Positions 47,101-56,853 of a DNA stretch of 64,000 nucleotides are shown here, piece by piece. Below the pieces are notes generated by a model, which made no database searches, was not told the origin of the DNA, and worked only from the letters and a program-made list of their open reading frames with translations. This stretch comes from Lingula anatina. Lineage: Eukaryota > Brachiopoda > Lingulata > Lingulida > Lingulidae. Made by a program: the position numbers and the translations under genes. Each line of letters opens with the position of its first letter. Positions within the stretch are counted from its first letter, which is position 1. The DNA lies in the NCBI RefSeq assembly GCF_001039355.2, contig NW_019775449.1, positions 1 through 64,000 of the forward strand, written 5' to 3'.

Positions 47101-49185
47101 TGAGCAGAAAAAGAATCATTCAAAGACACCCTGGTGCATAGCACGAAATTCATGCACTACATGTAGCACTCCTATTGACAATTCAGATATAGGCAAAGCA
47201 TATCAGAATCACCAGTAAGAAGTGCTTGTACATGAATTTTGCACTACCTGGTGCAAAATGAGAATAAAGGCCAAAACTTGCAGAAGTTTTCAAATTTAAC
47301 TACATGTATGAGTGAGCAGGATATTTTACATTTTACAATCATATAGTTTCTCTTTAGAAGACTCACTCTCATTGCATGAATCACTTCAGGTAAATCCTCT
47401 TCAACTGATTTTCTTCTTAAGTTCAATTTGAGAAGACGTTTCCTCAAGTAGGATTCACTAAGTATAAAATGAGAAAATATGTATATATACATTGTACAAC
47501 AATCTTAATAAATACAAAACATGCAAATATATTTTTAACATAAAATGTATAAATATGCAAGAATGCAAATGCTTGATGAAAGGGGGGTCAGAGAGAGAGG
47601 AGGGAGCAAAGATGACATCTTTTTGCAAAATAAAAAACAAATAAATAAATATGCAAAGCCCTCAAGGCTTGAGTAAGCACTGAAAACTGGTACTACATAA
47701 GACTACATCCCGATACTCCCCCGCACCGACACTCCTGCGCATCGACGTGACCCCTTACATAATCAGTTACAATATAATTAGGTTTGATGAGTGAGGTTAC
47801 TAACCTTTCCGGTACCATATCATATGGAAAGTTACACTATCACCTTACATACCGTGTAGGTGCCATGGGCAAGTGACATAGTTTTAGCAATCGCAGTTGC
47901 AGTGTATCCAGCTTTAAAATAATATCTAATAAGACTGTCCATTGTTTAAGTCATTTGCTTTCCGCGTGCCAAGTGTGTAAAAGTTCCGCAGCAGAAAGCC
48001 GTCCGCAGAAAAAAGTTGAATAGTCGAAAACTCGAAAAGTCGCAAACTCGAAAAGTCGAATATCCAATAGGGGCCACCATAGCTAAAAGCTGTCTATTGT
48101 AAAACACAGTCGATGGGTACCCTCTACCAAGGCGACTGATAGATTTTTTACGGATATTCACAGATATGTCTCTAGCTAGATAGATTGTCATTTTAACTCT
48201 AAGTTAGATAGATGACAATCTATCTAGCTAGAGACATATCTGTGAATATCCGTAAAAATCTATCAGTCGCCCTGGTAGAGGGTAGTTGATGGGATCGTTT
48301 ACTGGCTTTTATGGACCAGCGAAAACATTTATGTAATTTATCTCACACTGATACCGGATTCGAAAAATTAAAAGTTTATATATGGAGTAAATTGGATATT
48401 TCTCTTTTTTGTGTGAACCAGAACAATGATTTAACCTTCGTTAAAGTAGAACCATACTATTAAAGCTTATAGTAAAATTTTTGTGAAACCGGCTCATAGA
48501 CTGGCTTTAAGGTTTAAGTATGAAAGGTATGGAAGTTAGCCAACCTTGTCCTCGTTATGCCTTATCCCAGTCCTCGTTATATACGCTATCCCAGTAAAGT
48601 GAAACTGAAGGTCCGAGTAACAGAGAGCACAACCCCAACTAGCTTCATACAGGTAAGAAAAGCGCCACGTAAGTGGGTCAAAATGAGCTTACCTGTACAC
48701 ATTTTAAACAAGACAAATACAAATGTACTTGTTAAAATCGGTGAGAACTAGTTTTCAAGGGACCATCTCGATGTACGCTTGTCTTAAATACCTTGAAATA
48801 ATAGGGACATATGTCACTAGCAAACTGACTTGAATTGCTTAAAGTCGTATTCTCAAATAAAAAGGTATAACTACGTTGTGTACGCCCTTTGTTATTTTCT
48901 ATGTGTGAAACACCATGTACAGGGGGCTTAAGCCTTTGGTGTTAGCTTTTCGGTTTTGTCTTTTAGCTTAAGTATGGATGACAACTTACCCATTCCTACC
49001 GCTATTCCTAACGTCGTAACATACTTGGGACAGTCAGCAAGGGCAATCGTCAACATCAAGCCGTTAGTTACGAGAATTAACGTTCCTATTATTTCTGCGC
49101 ACACGGCTCTCCAGAACTGAAGTGTTTTAATGTCTTTTATTTCACTTTGAAATTGATGTAAGACTTTCTCCTTCCAGATTCCCAT
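35130..49185 (-). CDS. Aquaporin B (NPA/NPC type), with a 10.4-kb first intron
   Basis: Second gene of the array, 315 residues. Exons on the minus strand: 48990-49185, 38502-38612, 38133-38193, 37082-37286, 36092-36172, 35673-35853, 35386-35444, 35130-35183; all joins keep phase. It starts MGIWKEKVLHQF. Loop B is GHVSGAHINPAVSLALL; loop E is SGTMLNPCISFGRSF, again NPC then Ile. Relative to A and C, exon 7 is three bases longer, its donor is GTCAGT rather than GTAAGT, and the last exon differs (NPTTAIDENGEEQLTSM). Intron 1 carries the 8.8-kb element at 39244-48081 and a hairpin at 48118-48284; intron 3 carries a 552-base element. The open frame is intact, so the gene is probably functional if the long intron is spliced. 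Confidence 0.88.
36605..37081. mobile_element. Nested hairpin elements in intron 4 of aquaporin B
   Basis: Two inverted pairs are visible. The inner one pairs CCCTGGGAG...TTGCTGTCAGCTT (about 36648-36681) with AAGCTGACAGCAA...CCCAGGGAG (about 36757-36790). The second pairs GATCGATCCAACTCC...CAATCAGATTAAGAG...CCTCCTCC (about 36835-36900) with GGGGGAGGCATGTTAATCTG...GGGTCGATCTACG (about 36963-37035), the family also found at 23535-23838. The right end abuts the exon-4 donor. No coding capacity. Confidence 0.55.
37468..38019. mobile_element. 552-base inverted-repeat element in intron 3 of aquaporin B
   Basis: Ends are CAGGCCTA and its inverse TAGGCCTG. Arms of about 110 bases pair, for example ACTCGGCACCTAAGGATCCT (37488) with AGGATCCTTAGGTGCCGAGT (37980), and CGTTTTCAAGGTGTGTGTCA-type blocks. 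AATGT occurs on both sides, and gene A keeps a single AATGT at the empty site (about 26932-26937), giving a 5-base target duplication. The interior (about 37600-37900) has no coding frame of note. Confidence 0.85.
40861..40945. repeat. Short tandem duplication (~42-base unit)
   Basis: ACTTGAAAATTAATTAAGCA with AATTACTTTATAACCCT is repeated at once with one or two changes. It lies inside the 8.8-kb element. Confidence 0.75.
41760..42700. repeat. Tandem array, ~161-base unit, about six copies
   Basis: The segment CTTGACCTGCGTATTATGAA recurs at about 41966, 42129, 42289, 42449 and 42611, preceded by a more diverged copy from 41790. Each unit also has GATCATG.TGATTTTC, a TTCTGTAAGTTTCAAGCCAA block and GTGTTGCATATATGCTGAAA. 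A lone related unit lies at about 45540-45680. Located inside the 8.8-kb element. Confidence 0.85.
43640..44260. repeat. Two short tandem arrays inside the 8.8-kb element
   Basis: AAAGTGTGCAACCCAAAGCA occurs near 43645, 43796 and 43920. Immediately after, a ~95-base unit beginning AAGTCTGTGGTAGCACCATC occurs near 43963, 44058 and 44152, with TTATTATTA and GTTAATTAAA in each copy. Confidence 0.8.
44645..45191 (-). pseudogene. Decayed C-terminal exon of a CXC-tailed transposon protein
   Basis: On the minus strand an acceptor (TTTTAG) at about 45192 opens a frame reading NAFLSVNPDSSRISYFRS, then LPLEDSLELHWLRTC, LEWGYQLEEGKLKY and KGCSCRK. A one-base frame change near 44800 is then needed to reach CGNRCGCRKKNRTCGPSC and a stop near 44645. 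The pattern LPx..LxxHxxR, EWG and the cysteine tail parallels the C-terminus of the gene at 7196-11581, yet the sequences are only distantly alike, so a related but different element family is likely. The frameshift argues that this copy is dead. Confidence 0.6.
45690..46180. repeat. Tandem array, ~140-base unit, four copies, with paired AGGTCA sites
   Basis: Units contain TCTCTGCCAGTTTTGGAGAT (or close variants) and AGTAGGTCAAAGGTCAAT. Copies lie near 45700, 45840, 45975 and 46120; a further copy is at about 43215-43380. AGGTCAAAGGTCA is an exact direct repeat of AGGTCA with one spacer base, a nuclear-receptor-type DR1. Confidence 0.75.
47360..47942 (-). pseudogene. Decayed first exons of an HTH/integrase-type transposon gene
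   Basis: Exon 47853-47942 reads MDSLIRYYFKAGYTATAIAK and ends at a GTATGT donor. A second piece (about 47360-47462) reads SESYLRKRLLKLNLRRKS and DLPEVIHAMR before a GTGAGT donor. Together these resemble the helix-turn-helix N-terminus found ahead of integrase-core domains in many invertebrate multicopy proteins. The two pieces do not join in frame with the visible acceptor (CTTAG at about 47463), and no integrase core was found downstream, so the gene looks broken. Confidence 0.4.
48118..48284. mobile_element. 167-base hairpin MITE in intron 1 of aquaporin B
   Basis: Near-perfect palindrome with ~75-base arms: TACCCTCTACC ... ACAGATATGTCTCTAGCTAG pairs with CTAGCTAGAGACATATCTGT ... GGTAGAGGGTA. 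It is flanked by GTCGATGGG (48109-48117) and GTTGATGGG (48285-48293); gene A has one GTTGATGGG at the matching site near 28042. The 9-base duplication, with one mismatch, suggests a Mutator-like or similar source. Confidence 0.85.
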
Positions 49186-49292
49186 GGTGTTCGTTCTGGC
49201 CCAGACGCTGAGCTTGCAAACTTGTTAACAAGAGAATGGAAGAATGCTGTACGCTTGTCTGTGCTGTTGGAACTGAACATTCGCTGCGAGGG

Positions 49293-49300
49293 ATTTTATA
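49293..49300 (-). promoter_or_regulatory. TATA box of aquaporin B
   Basis: TATAAAAT on the minus strand, 108 bases before the ATG, same context as in gene A. The GACTCCGCCTCC block is conserved upstream at about 49352-49367. Confidence 0.6.
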
Positions 49301-50324
49301 CGCGCACGCACGCCACTGATATATCTTTTTAAGTTTATAGGAGCATCGATGGAGGAGGCGGAGTCTACGGATATCTGGTTGGTTGGTTAGTTGGTTGGGA
49401 GCATTTGACATTCTTTTACATAATTTTCATTTTATGATGCAAATTTAAGTTTAAAGTACCCCCAGAATTCCTCGTGAATGGAAAGACCCCCCCTCCCCCC
49501 AGGCCCAACGCAGCTCATGAATGCCTGTTGTTCGTAAAAAGACCACTGGGTTTGTGTCAGGTATGTTCCTTATAAAATTACAGTTTAAAGTAAGATAACA
49601 CGCACCTTTTACCGAAGTCAAGTGCGAGGTCTTTGACACCCTTGTATCCCATCGAGAAAACGAAAAAAAACAGCTTCCAGTATAAAAAGTATCATAAAGT
49701 GCAGGAATTTCAAATAGGCCTCATACGAGTTGTATCTAGCAAAGGTGATCCCTCGACACCCTACTGCGTTTTCATAATCTCAAGACTAACTAACTTGCCC
49801 TAACTACAAGTATTTCTGAGTGTCATTGATAAAAAACACCAATAGGTGGTCCGCTTTCACATGCGTGCAGTAAAACACCATTTATCATTAGCTTAAAGGA
49901 TGATTCTCCTCGAGCGCAGCGCTCCACGTAACGTGTCTTACATGAAAATGATGTCATCGCCGATGGTGCCCACATGTGCGTAAAGCTATGAAAATTACTT
50001 TGGGTTTGAAAATTGTTCTATTCCTATTTTCTTTTATAGCCAGTGTGCTTGAAATGCAATATTTAGCCTTCACGTAGCCCCATTGCTACAGCTATGCCAT
50101 ATGAGTGCGCATCCCAGCACAATCCTTTCTCGGGTATCGCAGTATGAGCAAGCAAAAAAAAAAAAAAAAGAAAGAAAAAAAATTACAATTACTTTGAATT
50201 ATACATCTTAAATATTTATAGTAAAACATTCCGTACTAATGTTTTGTCCAAAATATAGAGTATGTGCTATTTAAAAGAGAAAATTAAGCCAAAGCCTATA
50301 AAACTACTTTTTTTCACTCAGTTN

Positions 50325-50363
<39 letters not shown>

Positions 50364-51863
50364 AAAAAATTATAATTATTTTGAATGATACATCTTAAAT
50401 ATTTATAGTAAAACATTCCGTACAAATGTTTTGTCCAAAATATAGAGTATGTGCTATTTAAAAGAGAAAATAAGCCAAAGCCTATAAAACTACTTTTTTC
50501 ACTCAGTTAAGAAGTTGACTATTTGACTTCTTCAAAGCCAATTTTTTTATAGCCCTATAGGTGTGAGATGTTTGTGTGTGTGTGTGTGTGTTTTTAATAT
50601 ATATATTTCTGAAATGACCAATGACTCTTTCATGCTTAATTAACAGAGATTGATAAAGATTTGTTTTGAAATAAAATTTTGAAGTATACAGAATCTGGGG
50701 CGTCATGATACATGGTGCTGACGGCGGTTCCACTACCCTGCAAACATTCATCATCACCATGTCGACTGACGTTGAAATCGGTACAGGTGTAATGGTTATG
50801 GAGGCTTTTCCAAGAAAACGAAGCTTGGGATGATCTACCGGAAGTAGTATAAAGAAACATAGTCTAAATATACTCGATTATTATCGTTTAAGCCGTCATA
50901 TCGTTGCTATCTTTTCAATTATGTAAAATAACGCACTCGCCGAAAAAAAGTGAAGAATAAAATGGATTTTTAAAATTCATTTTATTAATATATCTATTAA
51001 TATGTTGATAAATAACTTTCTCAAAAAGTTATAGATTTAATATAATTCCCAATATTTGTAATACATAACTGACCTGGCGTAAGATATTCCAAAGGCTGGC
51101 TAAGCAGGACCACCTACTCCCATCTCTAAACACTTACAAAAATATTTGGATGATATATTTGCTGATTTTTCTCAAAAATATATAGACGTGTTTTTGTGTT
51201 AAAAACGAGTCAACATTTTTTAGGACAAATTGACAGTTGTAGTTGATGCTCCATCTATGCAGTCAAATTAAACAAAAAAATATATGCGTCTCTCCAATTA
51301 ATACGTCAATATGATGTTTACAATTAATAGTTCAAATTATTAACAATTGCCAAAATTCAATCTTGTTGATCATAGATATATTTTGTATAAAAATAAAATG
51401 AACAAGGCAAGTTGAACAAATTCTCGATAAAAAAATCTATGTGTAAAATAGTACAAAAAAACGAACAATAGGACTTGAATAACTATTGATTCGAACAATC
51501 AATAGTTATTCATTTTAATAAACATCAAGCGGTGCAACAGGTGTAAGTTACTTATTAATAAAACAGTATTTGGTGTAGACTCCGTAGGGTTATGCAATGG
51601 TTTTATCACCCTTACATGTAACATTCAATCACGGTGAATAAAATTAATTATTTGCTTTAATATAGAGTATAAACAAGATATTCCTAAACTTTTGAGAGAG
51701 AGAGTTGTATTTTGTCTGTTCCTCGAAGATGTTGCACGTAAAGTTCAAGGATACCTGATTTTCAACCGAGTTGGTGACTCAGTGTTTTGTCATGTTTCTT
51801 GTTGGAGAGTTTAGGCTCTTCTGACAGTTTAGGCTCTTCTGACAGTTGAGGTGCTTCAGCGGG
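49301..51863. repeat. Intergenic unit between aquaporins B and C
   Basis: Homologous to 29049-30865 and 56854-58560, but with a deletion near 49685, where CAGTATAAAAAG passes straight to ATCATAAAGTGCAGGAATTT. It contains the local duplication around the N at 50324, a GT dinucleotide run at about 50573-50590 and the 3' flank of gene C. No coding exon was recognised. Confidence 0.55.
50153..50513. repeat. Near-identical 140-base duplication around an N and two poly-A runs
   Basis: A segment from about 50182 to 50323 (ATACATCTTAAATATTTATA ... CACTCAGTT) is repeated with few changes at about 50366-50508. Each copy is preceded by a long poly-A run, and the single N at 50324 sits at the join. The layout suggests two versions of one locus placed side by side during assembly. 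Confidence 0.8.
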
Positions 51864-54800
51864 TCACATTGAAGTTAACCGTTCCTCTTCGTTCACATCA
51901 TTTTTTTCCGGAATCTAAATAAAACTTTTTAGGTCATTCTTATTTAGTCATTAAAAAATGTTGCCTTCAAATAAAAAAAATGGAATAGGCCTATAATATG
52001 TGGACTTCTCCGTGACCAGTATACGATTCACAACTGTAACTTCCATTTACTGCAAAAGGAGAATTTTAATGCAAAGCCGATGAAAAATTGTATAATACTT
52101 ACAGTGAAGAGTGCGCTTGATGACATTTTGTGATGCAAAGTCTTGCACTTGCTGCACGCTGAAACGGAAAATATCTATCTTAATGGAATATAACTAAAAA
52201 TAAATATTGGACATGCAGGTAACTATCTCCAATCTGAAGGTGCGACTTTAGGTCTTCAAAAATACACAACGAAATGCTTACCATGTCGACTGATAAACTC
52301 GTCTGCAACCCAGTTTCCGTGATGATGTTCTTTATTTGATCCAGTATCTTCTCCTAAAATCCCACTGTCTTTTCTCTGTATTGGTGTCCCACCCTGTCTG
52401 ACTATGTAGTGGTAAATGAACGTGGCTAGGCATGCTCCAGTAATAGGGCCGACCCAGTACAGCTGTGGGGAAAATAAGACTCCGTTCACATGAAAAATCT
52501 ATTTTGTAAAAATCTATTTTCTATTCGCGGTATCTTGTGATCACTCCGAGCACAGCCGAGAATTAATTACAGCTTTGGAAGTAACTGGCTCGCGCTGCCA
52601 GTAATTACGCCGCGGGGTATTCAGGGCACAGACCGTGATCACAAGATACCGCGAATAGAAAATAGATTTTTAGAAAATAGATTTTCCATGTGAACGGAGC
52701 TTTAAGTCAGAAAAGCGTGACGATTATATTCTTGTCATGATTCGAGTTAATTTATGTTTATTTGGTTTTTATTTTAATTAAATAAATAATTAATTAAAAT
52801 TTGTATGTGACGGAGTCTCTTCAATCTAAGTATACGCAAATAATAACCACCGAGAATAGGTCTTAAAATGTTTTTTTTTTTTTTTTAATTTCATTTTATT
52901 TGTTTGTTAATTTGTTATTTATCATTATTATTATCAATTTGTATTATACGTAGCATAATCACCCAACTATGCTCCCACTCGCCAGCTATGAAGGAACGTC
53001 CAAATGATATACATGGGTTCAACATCGTACCAGATAAATCTGCCTAAAATATCAACGGTAATCATTCTTAACATTAATAATTGATTTCTGTCTATGAAAG
53101 AGGAGTATTTAACCGGATTGAACTTTTTTATTAATATTAAGACGTAAACAACTATGTACCAGAATATAAAGGGCAGATTTCAAAACTACTTTAATCTATT
53201 GTGATAAACAAACACATGATTGACAAAAATACACCCAACTGCACCTTTTACTCAGACTCATTTCTCTAACTGTGACTTCTTGGTATCCCCTTTCGTACAT
53301 GAACGCGTCAACTCCAAAGGTTAATACATTTACTTGTATATAACAATCAAGCGCTTTTAAAAAAGAGGAAGCATGTTAATCTGTTAACCTGGGCCCCGTA
53401 TCTCGAAAGCTTCGCTATGTTGCGCACGTGCGCGAGCATGGCGAGCGTGCGCTATTTGCTAGTGCGATTGCACCCACCTGCTATCTCGAACCCTTATACC
53501 CCCTTTACACTAGCTGGACGGCGTCCTTTCTGCGTCCTTTCTGCGACCATGAAATTTGGCATCGCTGTGGTCCTAATAAGGAGGTACAAGCATCGATTTT
53601 GTATCAGAATGAATGCTCAATGATCGGCCAGTTGTCTGCCGTAAAGTATTATAATTTTTTAACTCTTAAAAGGGGCCGTACTGCTGGACGCAGAAAGGAC
53701 GCCGTCCAGTGTAAAGGGGGCTTTAGCAAACACAACGCAATTATAACCTCAAACTCTACTAAAATTCGATTGCCGCATAAAGTGAAGACGTCATCACACA
53801 ATTACACAAAATGTAATTTTTTTCACCATGACGCAAATCAAGAGGTTGTTTTTATTTATAGGAATATCATAATTACAAATACTGATATTTGAAGTATTTG
53901 ACACCAATAAAATGTCAAAAAACAATTCAATAACCAAAGCTTGGACTGACACAATTACTGACACATTTGGTGAGTAGTGGTCAGTCTCACAATAATAGAC
54001 ATTGAGGAAGGTCACAGTGCGACCGAATGCTTTGTTTCTGCTTTTTCATTTTGTGTAGAAAATGACACTTTTTAATTTATTATTATTATCAATAGACTAC
54101 TATCAATAGACAGATGAATTAAATTCACCAGAAAATATAAAATGATGTATGAAATGTTTAATTTTGAAATTTTTCTGCATAATAAAACATGACTTAAGCA
54201 TTCTTCACGTGAATATTTACCGCAAGTTTTTCTATCAGAGGTACCAGTGATTCAATGTTTTATTATATGTTTTATTATATGCTATTATGACTAGCAACCC
54301 AAACTTGCCACCATGTTTATTTACATGAAAGACACATTAAAATGACGAATTATGCATACGCAGAGGCCTTTGCGACTAGTTTGTATCGCCGCAAATAATA
54401 GCCTCGAAACTAATGGTGATTTCGACATTAGCGCACGGCCGCACGTGCGCAACATAGCGAAGCTTTCGAGATACGGAGCCCTGATTGCATTTAGCGCTAG
54501 TTCCCACGAAGTTGAGTCGATCTACGTAGGCTCGACTGATCAACTTACCCCGGTAACGATGGCTATTGTCACCGACAGTCCGATAGGCAGTCCCCAGGAT
54601 GGGTCATATGGGTGATAGTGGGTATCAATAGACCCCAGAGCAATGAAAACCACGAAAAATGTGTTAAACACTTCAATTCCAAAAGCTTGTGCCAGGGTCA
54701 CTTCATGATGATGCCGTACGTAGCCGCTGATCTGACGACCGGGTGGAACCAACCTGAAAGAAAGATGAAATTAAGAGAAAAAAATCTGACAGCAATGTGT

Positions 54801-56736
54801 CTCCGTCCTTGCGTAACTGATTTTGTCTCGACTCACACATAATGCTTGGTCAAACAGAGAAAACCTAACATTTGAATAATCATTTCTATGTATATGTGTA
54901 TCTAAAATAGGGGGAAATACCGGAATCAATTGCTTTATAATAAGTGTCAAGTTATGTTGTTGTTTTTTTGTTTGTTTTTTTTTCGTTAATTCTACTCTAA
55001 TTTTTTTATTGACATTGTTCTTACGCTTTAGGCAGCCACGATCCCAAAACTGCTCCGGTACACTGGGCAACGACATATATCAGCGCTACAAATTAAAAAA
55101 TGCACTTAGACTGGGTTTCATTTCTAAATAGCAATGTATTTTGATTACTATTTGGAACGTGACGATTATAAAATGAAGTGTTTCCTTTTTTATTTAAACA
55201 AGACAATATATTTATCAGAAGTACCAAAGAAATTTATGCATCTATTGTCGTGAAAATAAACTGATGATCAATAAGCACAATGATAACTAAAATGAATTTG
55301 GTGAAAAAATAAAGAAAGAAATGATTAAATACAATGTTAATAAAAAAAATTGAGAAATCACTCATGGTTCCTTGAAGTCGTGATACAAGTTTTTAACCGA
55401 TATTTTTCTATAAAAACAATGGCGCAGTAATTTAAAATAGCGGCAGGTGGTTTTGTCATATTACCTTTCAGAGGCGTGAACTGCATAGAAATGAGGAGTG
55501 CCAGACTCACTGCAGGGTTGATGTGTGCACCGCTGACGTGACCAATAGAAGCCATAATACAATACACACAGAAACCTAGAAAAGCAATTCCTATAATGTT
55601 TTAAGGAACTAAGGTTGAACTTATGATTCTTTGAATCCCAGCTCTGCTCTGCATCTGTCAGATATGTTGCTCACAATTTAATTAAACTTGCTGACTTAAA
55701 CGTTCAATGGAACAATTACCTTTTAAACATTTTCAGAACAAGAATTTTCAAGTGGGTCCCCATATTTGATCCGCGGAGTAGTTAGTCTGTTGTCGTGAAT
55801 CCGGCCTTACAGATGTGGCTGCAACTGATCGATATGGGAAGGGAACCATTGGGCAGTTTTACTAAATGACCTGGGTAGAAGTTACAGCTTAAAGCTGTTA
55901 TTGAAAGAAAATTTTATTATAACTTTTATTGTATAACACAATTAATGGAATTCTTTGCCAGGTTTTATGGGTGGACCACATACTTATACGTGAAAACATG
56001 GTATTAAATTTGATACCGAATTCGAAAGTTTAAAGTTTATGTGTGGACTATAATACAAATTTTTCACTAATTGTGCTTCAGACCAATAATTTAATATTTG
56101 TCAAAGCAGAAACATGGTCATTGACGTTACAGTTAGAGGCTGGCTGTATGATTTACGTATAAAAAAATATGGAAGTTAGACAACCTTAACCTTGTTATTC
56201 GTTATCCCAGTCCCCATTACACGCTAGCCCTATATTATGAAACTGAAGGTACGTGTAACAGAGGCCGCATTTACAACAGCAGACCAACTAGTCTGCGGAT
56301 AAATATGGTGACCACTTTAAAGGTTGCTGTCTTATCAACTAATAGACACTGAATAGATTCCCCACTGGGATTACGCAACAAGCATTCAAGTGGGTCAGCC
56401 ATATTTGATCCGGGGACTAGTTAGTGTCCTGTTGTGAATGCGGCCAGAGAATCCATCCTCCTTAAGCTTCATTAGGGAAAGCACCATGTAAGTGGGTCAA
56501 AATGTATTACAGAGCTTTCCAGTACACATTTAAAACTTACCCATTCCTACCGCTACTCCTAACGTCGTAACATACTTGGGACAGTCAGCTAGTGCAACCG
56601 TCAGCAACAAACCGGTAGCCAAGAGAATAAACGTTCCTATCATTTCTGCGCATACGGCTCTCCAGAACTGAAGTGTTTTAATGTCTTTTATTTCACTTCG
56701 GAATTGCTCTGAGACTCGCTTCTTCCAGGTCCCCAT
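51864..56736 (-). CDS. Aquaporin C (NPA/NPC type)
   Basis: Third gene of the array, 313 residues. Exons on the minus strand: 56541-56736, 55465-55575, 55025-55085, 54549-54753, 52963-53043, 52282-52462, 52103-52158, 51864-51914; all joins keep phase. It starts MGTWKKRVSEQF and its first helix differs most from A and B (FILLATGLLLTVALADC). Loop B is GHVSGAHINPAVSLALL; loop E is SGTMLNPCISFGRSF. The tail ends NEEERLTSM as in gene A. The exon-5 donor is GTGATT rather than the GTGAGT of A and B, which may weaken splicing. Intron 4 holds nested elements and intron 5 a 224-base hairpin. Same NPC motif and filter changes as its paralogues, so these are inherited, not random decay. Confidence 0.9.
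52479..52702. mobile_element. 224-base hairpin MITE in intron 5 of aquaporin C
   Basis: Arms CCGTTCACATGAAAAATCTA ... CGCGGTATCTTGTGATCAC and the inverse at 52630-52700 pair over ~65 bases. TAAG lies on each side (52475-52478 and 52703-52706); gene B has the empty site AAAATAAGTCAG near 35865. A related, more complex copy lies at 58556-58975. No coding capacity. Confidence 0.85.
53389..54483. mobile_element. 1.1-kb inverted-repeat element in intron 4 of aquaporin C, with a nested 0.22-kb element
   Basis: Ends carry ~45-base inverted repeats: GGGCCCCGTATCTCGAAAGC on the left and, inverted, GCTTTCGAGATACGGAGCCC on the right, extending through GCTATGTTGCGCACGTGCG. Nested at 53498-53721 is a second pair, CCCCCTTTACACTAGCTGGA with the inverse TCCAGTGTAAAGGGGGC, which includes GGCGTCCTTTCTGCG. 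It lies inside the older MITE next to exon 4, so three layers are present. The open frame 53428-53892 only spans these arms. Confidence 0.75.
55752..56450. mobile_element. MITE arms in intron 1 of aquaporin C
   Basis: A ~60-base arm (CAAGTGGGTC..CCATATTTGATCCG, AGTTAGTCTGTTGTCGTGAA) occurs at about 55752-55808 and 56390-56450 in the same direction, and inverted at about 56255-56320 (GGCCGCATTTACAACAGC). The last two form a ~200-base hairpin element; the first is a solo arm or a remnant of another copy. Confidence 0.6.
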
Positions 56737-56845
56737 GGTGTTCGTTGTGGTTAAACGTTGTGTTTGCAATTTTGATGACAAGAGAATAGAAGAGTGCTGT
56801 CAATTCTGTACTATTGGAACTGAACACCCGCTGAGCAAGCGAGGG

Positions 56846-56853
56846 AATTTATA
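56846..56853 (-). promoter_or_regulatory. TATA box of aquaporin C
   Basis: TATAAATT on the minus strand, 110 bases before the ATG, in the context GCGTATAAATTCCC. GACTCCGCCTCC is conserved upstream at about 56900-56915. Confidence 0.6.

Larger units (their letters stand above)
39244..48081 (-). mobile_element. 8.8-kb DNA transposon in intron 1 of aquaporin B, 6-base target duplication
   Basis: Terminal inverted repeats of ~80-90 bases begin TATGGTGGCCCCTATTGGAT at 39244 and, inverted, end ATCCAATAGGGGCCACCATA at 48081. Both arms are built from repeats of GACTTTTCGAGTTTT. GCTAAA is present on each side (39238-39243, 48082-48087), and gene A retains a single copy in CACAGCTAAAAGC near 28011, so the insertion followed the A/B duplication. 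Inside are decayed minus-strand coding pieces (47853-47942, about 47360-47460, about 44650-45191) and several tandem arrays. The CXC tail and an integrase-type HTH-like first exon suggest a large cut-and-paste element; a 6-base duplication would fit IS3EU among others, which is a guess. Confidence 0.85.

Noticed and set aside
53428-53892. 154-codon frame in intron 4 of aquaporin C
   Set aside because: It runs across the arms of two nested inverted-repeat elements, and its mirror-image arms explain the open frame.
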